Notes under the pieces: generated by a model | Databases searched by the model: none | Seen by the model: the letters and a program-made list of their open reading frames with translations, nothing else | Told to the model about the DNA's origin: nothing | Shown here: piece after piece, positions 1-7,229 of the stretch | Numbering within the stretch: position 1 is the stretch's first letter | How the letters are laid out: every line of letters begins with the position of its first letter | Translations under genes and position numbers: made by a program | Source: Candidatus Planktophila lacus | GTDB lineage: Bacteria; Pseudomonadota; Gammaproteobacteria; Steroidobacterales; Steroidobacteraceae | Assembly: GCA_943331345.2 (NCBI GenBank) | Contig: CALQLF020000024.1 | Location: forward strand, 1-37,436 | Direction: 5' to 3' | DNA: 37,436 nt

Positions 1-178
1 GGCTAGCGCCACAGTTGTTCGCATCCATTGCCGAAGTGCAGCTTTGCGCGACTGCGTGGCTGTGGAACTATAATCACGAAAGACCGAATATGGCCTTGGG
101 TGGCATCACCCCAAACCAGCGGCTGACCATGGCCGCTTAGCTCTACTTCCCAGAGCCGTCGAAAGTGGGGGGATTACC
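1..178 (+). mobile_element. Right end of an IS3-family insertion sequence (partial)
   Basis: The first 140 bases encode the C-terminus of an IS3-type transposase. The 38 bases after its stop end in GGGGGGATTACC, which I take as the terminal inverted repeat, because the interrupted peptidase reading frame resumes directly after it. The left end lies outside the window, so neither the inverted-repeat pairing nor a target duplication can be checked. The exact end (about 178) is inferred. Confidence 0.65.
3..140 (+). CDS. IS3-family transposase OrfB, C-terminal fragment
   Basis: An open frame enters from the left edge and stops at 138-140. It reads LAPQLFASIAEV, then WLWNYNHERPN, MALGGITP and finally QRLTMAA. 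This is the usual C-terminus of the DDE integrase-type transposase (OrfB) of IS3-family elements, where the YNHERP and GGITP blocks follow the catalytic glutamate region. Only about 45 residues are in the window, so it is not known whether the element is intact. The fragment is in the same orientation as the peptidase gene downstream. Confidence 0.8.
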   Translation, partial: LAPQLFASIAEVQLCATAWLWNYNHERPNMALGGITPNQRLTMAA

Positions 179-180
179 TG

Positions 181-1818
181 GTGACTTCGGTGGCGGGGGT
201 TCCTGCCGGTCTCATCTGTTGCAAAGGGGAGTGGTCTACTGCTCAATTCATTGATGTTGAAACCCGGGAGCGCAGGGAGGTTTCGTTAAATATCAGGGGC
301 GAGATAACTGCAAATGTTATTGACCATGAAATCTTGGATGTGAGAAAAATAAAAGGCAAAAAAAAGATATTCGTAAGCGGGTTGAGTTGGGGTGGAGATG
401 AGTATGTCGCGACGCTCTTCTCGATATCTTTGGCTGACGGGGATGTAAAAATTGTCGACCGATCGAGATTCCGGGCGGCCTCTTGGTTGACTGATGCATC
501 GGGCGCCGTGCGCGTTCGTTCCGAGTATGATCGGGCCTCAAAAAAATGGCGCGCGGTGATTAAAACTGCTAGCGCTGGCGAAAAAACGCTTTCTGGTGAG
601 TCCCAAGGCGACTCGCCAAGCATATGCGGATTTTTGAGTGACGAAAACACAGCGCTGCTTCGAGTGCCTGGTTTGGACGGGGAGGCGGCCAGCTCGAAGG
701 TGTCTTTGCTTGATGGAACGGTTTCATCTCCAGATGCGGGCGAGTCGGAAGGTCTTGCCTGCATGCGTGACCTCGGAACCGGGAAAATCTATGCAACCCG
801 CAGTTTTGAGCGCGGATATGAATTTGATGACGTTGCGGTAAAGCACGCGTGGAATTTCCTTAAGGCGCAGCATCCCGACGGCGCTCTCGAGATGGTGTCG
901 CACACGGCGGATTTTAGGACGATCGTATTCTCGGCAGCGGACCCCAAGGAGGGGTTTTTCGTCGCTTTGATGGATGTCCCCACGAAGCGGGTTGTAAAGC
1001 TCGGGGAAATCTATAAGGGCATGGGGCAGATTGCTGCTTCAAAGTATGTCTCATTCAAGGCACGTGACGGATTGAGACTGCCCGCGGTAGTTACTCTTCC
1101 GGCGCGCGAGAATCTGCACGATCTGCCGATGGTCGTTGTTCTTCGAGATGGGCTGGCTGGCGTCGCTACCACTGATTTCAATCCGTTTAGAGAGTCCCTC
1201 GTACGGCAAGGATACGTAGTGGTTGAGCCTAATGTTCGTGGAGCATACGTAGACTCCACATTGCGCCGTTCTGGCTATGGCGAGTTCGGCGGCAAATCTC
1301 AGGACGACATCGTTGACGGTGTAAAGTTCTTCGTGACGGCCGGTTTGGTCGACCCCAAGAGGGTGTGCGTTGTCGGTTTCGGCTACGGCGGCTACAAGGC
1401 GATGTCGGCTCTGGCCAAAATGGACTTTGGCTTCAGGTGCGGCGCTGCAGTGGGCGGATTTTTTGATGTCGTATCCGTGTTCGAATATTTCCGGAGTGAA
1501 AAGAAAATTTCGTATGAGGGTCAATGGCTTGAAAGATATTTAGGTACTACGGCCGAGAAGCTTGCGCTGTACGATTCATTTTCTTTGTTGGGAAGAGCGG
1601 GCTCGATACGCGCTCCAGTGCTTCTGATTCATTCAACCGACGATACGGTCTTTCCCCTTCGGCAGAGCAAGTTGATGTTCAAGGCGCTGAAAGAAAAGGG
1701 TGCGGATGTTCAATTCGTACCATTGCGTGGTGACGATCATTGGTTGTCCGTCGATGAGACGCGAGGTCAAATGCTCGATTCCGTCGCGTCTTTTCTGTCG
1801 CGCCATAACCCGCCGTAG
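181..1818 (+). CDS. S9-family prolyl oligopeptidase, 5'-truncated, nucleophile serine replaced by glycine
   Basis: The frame is 545 residues from a GTG at 181, only a few bases after the IS end. There is no signal peptide, and the usual N-terminal part of the beta-propeller of this family (about 650-700 residues) is missing, so the IS has probably removed the 5' end. Residues 1-300 are propeller-like and residues 300-545 form the alpha/beta-hydrolase domain. The nucleophile elbow, normally GxSxGG, reads GFGYGG, with Gly401 (codon GGC at 1381-1383) in place of serine. The other triad members look present: Asp487 in HSTDDTVFP and His520 in GDDHW. Part of the gene (about 241-420) is visibly AT-richer than the pigment genes to its right. 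It is most likely a decaying gene or pseudoenzyme. The start codon is a guess. Confidence 0.72.
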   Translation: MTSVAGVPAGLICCKGEWSTAQFIDVETRERREVSLNIRGEITANVIDHEILDVRKIKGKKKIFVSGLSWGGDEYVATLFSISLADGDVKIVDRSRFRAASWLTDASGAVRVRSEYDRASKKWRAVIKTASAGEKTLSGESQGDSPSICGFLSDENTALLRVPGLDGEAASSKVSLLDGTVSSPDAGESEGLACMRDLGTGKIYATRSFERGYEFDDVAVKHAWNFLKAQHPDGALEMVSHTADFRTIVFSAADPKEGFFVALMDVPTKRVVKLGEIYKGMGQIAASKYVSFKARDGLRLPAVVTLPARENLHDLPMVVVLRDGLAGVATTDFNPFRESLVRQGYVVVEPNVRGAYVDSTLRRSGYGEFGGKSQDDIVDGVKFFVTAGLVDPKRVCVVGFGYGGYKAMSALAKMDFGFRCGAAVGGFFDVVSVFEYFRSEKKISYEGQWLERYLGTTAEKLALYDSFSLLGRAGSIRAPVLLIHSTDDTVFPLRQSKLMFKALKEKGADVQFVPLRGDDHWLSVDETRGQMLDSVASFLSRHNPP

Positions 1819-1833
1819 GAGTTGCAGCCCTAA

Positions 1834-1852
1834 AACGAGCCAGAGACTCGTT
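1834..1852. terminator. Hairpin between convergent genes (possible terminator)
   Basis: AACGAG (1834-1839) and CTCGTT (1847-1852) form a perfect 6-bp stem with a 7-base loop. A second, competing stem pairs CCAGA (1840-1844) with TCTGG (1852-1856). It lies in the 49-base gap between the convergent peptidase and secreted-protein genes. There is no T-tract, so termination is an inference from position. Confidence 0.3.
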
Positions 1853-1867
1853 CTGGGGCAAGCGATA

Positions 1868-2434
1868 CTAGTTAGGCCGCCCCGTCGCTCCACCTACTGC
1901 TTGATGGTAGTTTGCCTGCAGATATTCAGCGGCAATTCTCGCGATTCGCTTCAGCATGTCGTTGTCGGTGGCTCCTACCGACCAAGCTCCGCCGTAGGCG
2001 GCAGCTTGTTGATAGAAGTATGGTTCGGCGATAACGCGGTCGCCGGGCTGAGCAACTACGCTAAGGCGCATCACTACGTAGGAATTGCCCGCGAGCGCTC
2101 CGGCAAAGAAGCGAGTCGCTCCCCCGACTTTCTTGATGCTCTCGATCTTTGGCGTAATGACCAGTGTGGTTTCGTTTTCAGCAGTAGGGCTGGCGTTCCA
2201 CGTGGTAATGATGGGGAGAACCATGCTGGTCAAGTGAGTCTGCACAACCGACGTCACGTCCTTCTTTCCTTTGTCTGCCGCGACTTCCGGCGATAGTTCC
2301 AGAGGCTTCAGTTCGAACGCGTGGAACGCGGAAAATGCCTCGGCGGGTGCTGGGTTCTGCATTTGTGCTGCGGCACCATGGAAATAGAAGGCAGCAGCCA
2401 GAAAAATGGCTGGGGTTAGGCGCTGAATTTTCAA
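1868..2434 (-). CDS. Secreted protein of unknown function (DUF4410-like)
   Basis: 188 residues with a clear N-terminal signal peptide: a basic start, a hydrophobic stretch at about residues 8-22, and an AAAQ cleavage region. I do not recognise a named function. The mature part has a glycine/alanine-rich block, GGATRFFAGALAGN, followed by beta-type segments, an arrangement resembling DUF4410-type periplasmic or lipoprotein-like proteins. There is no lipobox cysteine. Its start overlaps the end of the phosphopantetheinyl transferase gene by four bases (ATGA, 2431-2434), so the two are probably translated together. A role in the envelope handling of the pigment is inferred only from the neighbourhood. 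Confidence 0.7.
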   Translation of the reverse strand: MKIQRLTPAIFLAAAFYFHGAAAQMQNPAPAEAFSAFHAFELKPLELSPEVAADKGKKDVTSVVQTHLTSMVLPIITTWNASPTAENETTLVITPKIESIKKVGGATRFFAGALAGNSYVVMRLSVVAQPGDRVIAEPYFYQQAAAYGGAWSVGATDNDMLKRIARIAAEYLQANYHQAVGGATGRPN

Positions 2435-3114
2435 TTTTTTCTCCCTTCGCCGGAGTGTTTACCGGCTTTGATCGGTCGATACATTAATGGTTTGCAACGC
2501 GTTGGCGTGTGCCAAGAGCTTATTTCATGAACGACTGGGGTACGGTTTTCGTAACCGCTGCGGCCTTCCACGAGTATCGCTAGTCGGAGTAACGGTCGGG
2601 GGGCGAAAACAAGGGCTGTCCAAGTTTTCCCGCCTTCAATATACGGTGTAACAGATTTTTCGCTTAACGCAAATCGGCAGTTCCCCAAGGCGTCGAACAA
2701 GTCCAGACCTAGCGCCTTGCCCGCTGCTTCTTTAAGTACCCAAAGCTCCACGAACGCGGTTTGTCGTTCGTTGTCAGCAAGCGTTTTCAGCCAGGCGTAT
2801 TCCTCCGGGGAGTACGCGAACTCCGCCAGTGACAGCACGTCACGCTCGCGAATCCATTCCAAATCCACGCCGATGCGGCTGCCGGCGACGTTTTCTCCAT
2901 AGGCAGCGAAGCCCCCGGAATGCGACAAGCCGGGGCCGGGAACCGGCTCGATGCCGCGCGCCCGTAGAGCCGCGAACAAATCGGTTCGCGCGGCTTGGTC
3001 AGCTTGCCGGTCGCGTTTAGGCGGTGTCTGGGTGTCCTTTCCCAACAGCCAGAGTCCCGCCGTAACGGGGCCGACCTGCGGGTTGGGCGATGCATTTGGT
3101 AACATCAGGGTCAA
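2431..3114 (-). CDS. 4'-phosphopantetheinyl transferase (Sfp/AcpT superfamily)
   Basis: 227 residues. The superfamily signature is visible: SHSGGFAAYG at about 64-73, then GVDLE (82-86) with the Mg-binding Asp, and WVLKEAAGKALG (125-136) carrying the W-x-x-K-E-A motif. The enzyme would transfer phosphopantetheine from CoA to the serine of the two ACPs encoded at 3982 and 12715, making it the dedicated activator of the aryl-polyene pathway. The C-terminal 50 residues after the core look unconserved. The gene diverges from the acyltransferase gene with only 19 bases between start codons. An internal ATG (residue 4) could be the true start and would widen that gap slightly. Confidence 0.88.
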   Translation of the reverse strand: MTLMLPNASPNPQVGPVTAGLWLLGKDTQTPPKRDRQADQAARTDLFAALRARGIEPVPGPGLSHSGGFAAYGENVAGSRIGVDLEWIRERDVLSLAEFAYSPEEYAWLKTLADNERQTAFVELWVLKEAAGKALGLDLFDALGNCRFALSEKSVTPYIEGGKTWTALVFAPRPLLRLAILVEGRSGYENRTPVVHEISSWHTPTRCKPLMYRPIKAGKHSGEGRKN

Positions 3115-3133
3115 GGGAGTAGGGGGGTCGAGC

Positions 3134-3985
3134 TTGAAAAAGCTGCTCGGTTGGCTTGGCTACGGCTGGAGGCTGGTGGGTACTGCCCTCAGTTTCTCCC
3201 TTTTCGGTGTCATTGGCATCCTTCTGGGCCTACTTTTCTTTCCGCTGACGCGGCTTTTACCTTTGGGGCCGGCCCTGCGTCGCGAACTCGGTTGCCGGAT
3301 CGTTTGCGCTTGTTTTCGCGGCTTTATCGGGTTCATGCGCCTGGTAGGCGTATTGACCTACGACTTCCGTGCCATCGAGCGGCTCGGGCAGCCGGGGCAA
3401 CTCATCCTCGCGAACCACCCCTCGCTCATCGATGTGGTGTTTCTGATCGGCTTCACTCGGCGTGCGGGCTGTGTGGTGAAAGCTGCGCTTTGGAAAAACC
3501 CGTTCACTGGCGGCGTGGTTGCCAGTGCCGGCTATGTGCCCAATTTTCCCACTGTGTTGATGGTGGAGGGAGCCGCCGCAGTCCTTGGGCAAGGCTACCC
3601 GGTCATCATGTTTCCTGAAGGTACCCGCACTACTCCCGGCGCCCCTCTGGATTTTCACCGGGGAGCGGCGAGCGTCGCGGTCCGGGCCGCCCGCGTCGTC
3701 ACGCCGGTGTTCATCTGGGTCGACCCCACTACCCTGACCAAGGAGGAGCCTTGGTACCGCATCCCGTTTCGGCGGCCGCATTTCACGCTCGTTGTAGGGG
3801 ATGACCTTGACCCCTCGACATTCGTGGTCGGGACGTCTTTACCGATAGCCGCTAGGGCTCTGAATGCCCACTTGCTCGAGTTATTTTCTGGAGCTCTGGA
3901 AGCAGGTCCGGCGCGAGCCAAGGACACAGCGGTACTCCACGAAACTGGTATTATTCGTGACAGTCTTTCGGGGAAAACGGGATGA
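3134..3985 (+). CDS. Lysophospholipid acyltransferase-family protein (PlsC-like)
   Basis: 283 residues from a TTG at 3134. I prefer this start because a G-rich Shine-Dalgarno (AGGGGGG) ends 6 bases upstream, and because upstream in-frame codons would run into the divergent gene. Residues 14-40 form a membrane helix. NHPSLID (94-100) contains the HX4D catalytic motif and FPEGTRT (160-166) the acyl-acceptor-binding motif of the LPLAT/PlsC family. Aryl-polyene clusters usually carry such an acyltransferase, thought to link the polyene chain to a glycerol or phospholipid anchor. It begins the plus-strand arm and overlaps the ACP gene by ATGA at 3982-3985. Confidence 0.85.
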   Translation: MKKLLGWLGYGWRLVGTALSFSLFGVIGILLGLLFFPLTRLLPLGPALRRELGCRIVCACFRGFIGFMRLVGVLTYDFRAIERLGQPGQLILANHPSLIDVVFLIGFTRRAGCVVKAALWKNPFTGGVVASAGYVPNFPTVLMVEGAAAVLGQGYPVIMFPEGTRTTPGAPLDFHRGAASVAVRAARVVTPVFIWVDPTTLTKEEPWYRIPFRRPHFTLVVGDDLDPSTFVVGTSLPIAARALNAHLLELFSGALEAGPARAKDTAVLHETGIIRDSLSGKTG

Positions 3986-4233
3986 AAACACAGGAAGAAA
4001 TCCTGGCGCATGTCCGCGAGGTTCTAGCCGAGCTTTTCGAAATTGACCCCTCGCGCGTCAATCCCGAGGCGCATCTTTACAACGACCTCGAAATCGACAG
4101 CATCGACGCCGTCGATCTCATTGACCGTATCCGTCGCTATACGGGCAAGAAGGTCTCTGGCGAGGATTTCCGTTCGGTACGGACCATCGGTGACCTTATC
4201 AAGGTGATCGAACGCATCACCGCCGTTGATTGA
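3982..4233 (+). CDS. Acyl carrier protein (aryl polyene type)
   Basis: 83 residues, acidic, with the phosphopantetheine site EIDSIDAVDL, in which Ser40 would carry the prosthetic group. The length and four-helix pattern fit a stand-alone type II ACP. It overlaps the upstream acyltransferase by ATGA. This is one of two ACPs in the cluster (the other starts at 12715). In related aryl-polyene systems two ACPs are also found, and the division of labour between starter loading and chain extension cannot be read from sequence here. Confidence 0.92.
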   Translation: MKTQEEILAHVREVLAELFEIDPSRVNPEAHLYNDLEIDSIDAVDLIDRIRRYTGKKVSGEDFRSVRTIGDLIKVIERITAVD

Positions 4234-4259
4234 TACTGTGAGCGACTGATTCCGTCAGC

Positions 4260-4850
4260 ATGCAGCCTGCGCACCCGAACGAGTCAGACGGTTTGGGGCT
4301 GGTCGCCCGGTGGGCACCCGCCATGGATGGTTCCGATCTGTGGTTTGTTGTGCCCGGAGAAGCCGGGGCAAGGGTCTTCCGGAAGGGCGGATGCTTCGCC
4401 TTTCAAGACGCGTGTACCACTTGGGCTGCTGCCATGAAGTTGGACCCCACTCGGCTTGCCGTCGTCGATGAGTTGCCTGCCGATGGATGCGCGGTGAGTG
4501 GTGTGTCGGCGCTCCCTTCGGTGGATGCGGTACTACCGGATGGTGTCGGCGTGACGAACCTGTCGCTGCGTATTCCCTTCGGGTTGTCGATTTTTTCCGG
4601 CCATTTTCCCACCGTGCCTATCGTCCCCGGAGCGATGCTGGTGGGGTGGGTCACCGTTCTCGCCGAAAATCACCTAGGGTGGAAGCCCGCAGGCATAAGT
4701 ATTCCCGCTGTGAAGTTCCGCAGAATCGTTCAACCCGGTCTGCGCTTATCGTTGAAATTGCAGTTGGATTCCACCGCGCGTCGGCTTGATTTTCGTTACA
4801 GCGGCACCGGCGGACTCCATGCCGTTGGCGCCCTGCAAGTAGTCGAATGA
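4260..4850 (+). CDS. Hotdog-fold 3-hydroxyacyl-ACP dehydratase (FabZ/ApeI-like) with extra N-terminal region
   Basis: 196 residues. The C-terminal half has the FabZ/ApeI signature GHFPTVPIVPGAM at 114-126, with His115 as the likely catalytic base, so the protein probably dehydrates 3-hydroxyacyl-ACP during polyene extension. Roughly the first 100 residues are not recognisable; a stand-alone ApeI-type protein, like the one at 21003-21317, is only about 100 residues. The ATG at 4260 is used because an earlier in-frame GTG at 4239 is followed by a stop. No convincing Shine-Dalgarno is visible. The end overlaps the glycosyltransferase start by ATGA. Confidence 0.78.
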   Translation: MQPAHPNESDGLGLVARWAPAMDGSDLWFVVPGEAGARVFRKGGCFAFQDACTTWAAAMKLDPTRLAVVDELPADGCAVSGVSALPSVDAVLPDGVGVTNLSLRIPFGLSIFSGHFPTVPIVPGAMLVGWVTVLAENHLGWKPAGISIPAVKFRRIVQPGLRLSLKLQLDSTARRLDFRYSGTGGLHAVGALQVVE

Positions 4851-5605
4851 TGGTGGCGAATGGCATGCGAATCTGTGCGGTCATTCCTGTGTACAACCAC
4901 GAGACCGCAGTCGGCGATGTAGTGGGCGGCTTGTTGTCTGCGGGGTTGGATTGTTTGCTCGTCAACGATGGCTCCAATGCAGTTTGTACACAGGTGCTGG
5001 ACGGGTTGGCAGCCGCTCATGGGGGCGCCGTGCGTGCTCTGCACCGGGTCGCGAATGGCGGTAAAGGGGCGGCCGTGGTCGACGGGCTTCGCGAGGCCGG
5101 ACGCCTCGGGTACACCCATGTGCTGCAGGTCGATGCCGATGGGCAGCATGCCCTAGCGGACATCCCCGTGTTTCTGGAGGCGGCGGCACGCTCGCCCGAT
5201 TCCTTGGTGTGTGGGCAGCCGGCTTTCGACTCCTCCATGCCGCGTGCGCGTCGCTATGGCCGCTACCTGACCCATGTCTGGGTGTGGATAAACACCCTAT
5301 CGTTCGACATTCCCGACTCGATGTGCGGTTTTCGCGTTTACCCGCTCCGCCCAGTGCTGGCCATGCTCGACGATGAGCGCGTCGGCTTGCGGATGGATTT
5401 CGATATCGAAGTGCTGGTTCGTTTGCACTGGCGGGGCGTGCGAATGCTGTGGCTGCCCACCCGCGTCACCTACCCGAGCGATGGTATTTCGCATTTCCGT
5501 GTTTTCCTCGATAACTTCCTCATCACGCGCGTGCATACGCGCCTGTTCTTCGGGATGGTACGGCGGCTGCCCCGTCTACTGACCACGAGAAAAAAACATG
5601 CGTAA
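4847..5605 (+). CDS. Glycosyltransferase family 2
   Basis: 252 residues of a GT-A fold. It opens with AVIPVYNHE (residues 11-19), continues with LLVNDGS, and has a DxD-type metal and nucleotide-sugar site in QVDADGQH. The overall pattern resembles dolichyl-phosphate-mannose synthase-like family 2 enzymes, and there is no C-terminal membrane domain. Family 2 glycosyltransferases occur in many aryl-polyene clusters, and a sugar on the aryl head or the lipid anchor is possible; the acceptor is unknown. The start overlaps the dehydratase stop (ATGA) and the end overlaps the thioesterase start by 8 bases. Confidence 0.85.
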   Translation: MMVANGMRICAVIPVYNHETAVGDVVGGLLSAGLDCLLVNDGSNAVCTQVLDGLAAAHGGAVRALHRVANGGKGAAVVDGLREAGRLGYTHVLQVDADGQHALADIPVFLEAAARSPDSLVCGQPAFDSSMPRARRYGRYLTHVWVWINTLSFDIPDSMCGFRVYPLRPVLAMLDDERVGLRMDFDIEVLVRLHWRGVRMLWLPTRVTYPSDGISHFRVFLDNFLITRVHTRLFFGMVRRLPRLLTTRKKHA

Positions 5606-6041
5606 GGCCGGTGTACTGCCTGTAGAGATTGGCGTGGAAGTGCCATTCCACGATGTCGACCTGGCGCGAATCGCCTGGCATGGGCACTACCTGAAGTATC
5701 TCGAGAACGCGCGCTGGGCCTTGATGGACCGGCTGGGATACGGGTTGGACACCATGCTGGACTCCGCCGAGGGTTGGCCCATTGTCGACCTGCAGGTCAA
5801 ATACGTGCGCGCCAGTCGCTTCGGCGACCGCCTACGAGTCCGTGCGGCATTGGTCGAGTGGGAATACCGTCTCGTTATCAACTACCTCATTACCGACGAA
5901 CGCACTGGAGAGCGCGTGGCCCGGGCACAGACGGCGCAGGTGGCGGTCGACATGCCGACGGGCACGATGCGTTTCGGGTTGCCGGCCCCCTTTATCGAGC
6001 GCGTGGAGCTGGCTCTCCGCGAAGCAGCCGATGCTGGCTGA
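5598..6041 (+). CDS. Acyl-CoA/ACP thioesterase, 4HBT hotdog family (ApeK-like)
   Basis: 147 residues of the 4-hydroxybenzoyl-CoA thioesterase type. The N-terminal signature FHDVDLARIAWHGHYLKY contains the conserved Asp and the aromatic-His-x-x-Tyr helix. It then runs VDLQVKYVRASRFGD, typical of the second strand. In aryl-polyene clusters this position holds ApeK, which may release or edit chains on the ACP. It is tightly packed between the glycosyltransferase (8-base overlap) and the next hotdog gene (11-base overlap). Confidence 0.82.
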   Translation: MRKAGVLPVEIGVEVPFHDVDLARIAWHGHYLKYLENARWALMDRLGYGLDTMLDSAEGWPIVDLQVKYVRASRFGDRLRVRAALVEWEYRLVINYLITDERTGERVARAQTAQVAVDMPTGTMRFGLPAPFIERVELALREAADAG

Positions 6042-6498
6042 AGCGGTGCTTTCGACTGCGGCGCAACACGTTCCCCATGAGGGGGATGCGGTGTTGCTCA
6101 GTTCCGTATGGGCCGAGGGGGAACTGCGTACACTTGGCCGTGCCAAGGTGGCAGCGGATACCCCGTTTACGGACGCCGCGGGTGGTTGGCCGGTCTGGTT
6201 GTTGATCGAACTAATGGCGCAGGTGGTAGCCGCTGGGGCGGGAATACGGGAATTCCGTCCGGGGGTTCGGCCGCGGCTCGGATTGCTGTTGGGTGTCCGC
6301 GATTTCCGTTGTACCTTGCCGCATCTGGCAACTGGAACGGAGTTGCTGGTCGAAGCCCTGGAAGGTATGCGTGACGAGTCCGGAATGGGCGTGTTCGACT
6401 GCACCGTGGCCGTGGGCTCCGGGCAGGTCGCTAGCGCCATTCTGTCGGTGTACCTTCCCGATGATGTGGCCGCTTATTTGGAGAGTCTGGAGCCATGA
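6031..6498 (+). CDS. ApeP-like hotdog dehydratase
   Basis: 155 residues from the ATG at 6031, inside the end of the thioesterase gene. It begins with the ApeP-type block VPHEGDAVLLSSV and continues with PFTDAAGGWPVWLLIELMAQ, where FabZ-like proteins carry the helix bearing the acidic catalytic residue. In E. coli-type clusters ApeP works with ApeI as a heteromeric 3-hydroxyacyl-ACP dehydratase. It overlaps the ketoreductase by ATGA. A second ApeP-like gene is at 16661-17092. Confidence 0.75.
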   Translation: MLAEAVLSTAAQHVPHEGDAVLLSSVWAEGELRTLGRAKVAADTPFTDAAGGWPVWLLIELMAQVVAAGAGIREFRPGVRPRLGLLLGVRDFRCTLPHLATGTELLVEALEGMRDESGMGVFDCTVAVGSGQVASAILSVYLPDDVAAYLESLEP

Positions 6499-7229
6499 CG
6501 ACAGGGATGACCATTTTGGTGACGGGCTCCAGTCGCGGTATTGGTCGCGCCATCGCCTTGCGGTTGGCGCGAGAGGGCTACGACATCGTGGTCCACTGCC
6601 GTTCGCGGCAGGCGGAAGCGGAAGCCGTCGCGGCCGATATTCGCGCCATGGGCCGAGCGGCACGGGTGCTGTGTTTCGATATCGCCGACCGCGCCGCCTC
6701 GGCGGCCCATCTTGAAGCGGACCTGTCGACCCACGGCGCCTACTATGGCGTGGTCTGCAATGCTGGGGTGACGCACGACGCCGCCTTCCCCGCCATGGAA
6801 GGAGAGGCTTGGGACAAGGTCCTGCGTTGCAATCTCGACGGCTTCTACAATGTCCTGCATCCGCTCATCATGCCGATGGTGCGCCGTCGCGCGCCCGGTC
6901 GCATCGTCACCCTGTCTTCCGTTTCCGGCTTGGTCGGGAACCGGGGACAAGTAAATTACAGCGCGTCGAAGGCTGGCATCATCGGCGCTACCAAGGCGCT
7001 CGCGGTGGAACTGGCCAAACGGCGCATCACCGTGAACTGCGTGGCGCCCGGGCTTATCGATACCGATATCGTCGACGAACATGTTCCCGTCGAAGAAATG
7101 CTGAAGATGATTCCTGCCGAGCGGATGGGCACGGTTGAAGAAGTGGCCGCCACGGTTTCTTTTCTCATGTCACCGGATGCTGCCTACATCACAAGGCAGG
7201 TCATCGCGGTGAACGGCGGGCTGTGTTGA
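6495..7229 (+). CDS. 3-oxoacyl-ACP reductase, SDR family (FabG/ApeQ-like)
   Basis: 244 residues of a classical short-chain dehydrogenase. TGSSRGIG (10-17) is the NADP-binding motif and CNAG (88-91) the structural motif. Ser142, Tyr155 and Lys159 (in NYSASKAG) make the catalytic set. The C-terminus ITRQVIAVNGGLC is typical of FabG proteins. It would reduce the 3-oxo group after each ketosynthase step. It overlaps the previous gene by ATGA, and its stop shares one base with the next start (TGATG). Confidence 0.92.
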   Translation: MTTGMTILVTGSSRGIGRAIALRLAREGYDIVVHCRSRQAEAEAVAADIRAMGRAARVLCFDIADRAASAAHLEADLSTHGAYYGVVCNAGVTHDAAFPAMEGEAWDKVLRCNLDGFYNVLHPLIMPMVRRRAPGRIVTLSSVSGLVGNRGQVNYSASKAGIIGATKALAVELAKRRITVNCVAPGLIDTDIVDEHVPVEEMLKMIPAERMGTVEEVAATVSFLMSPDAAYITRQVIAVNGGLC

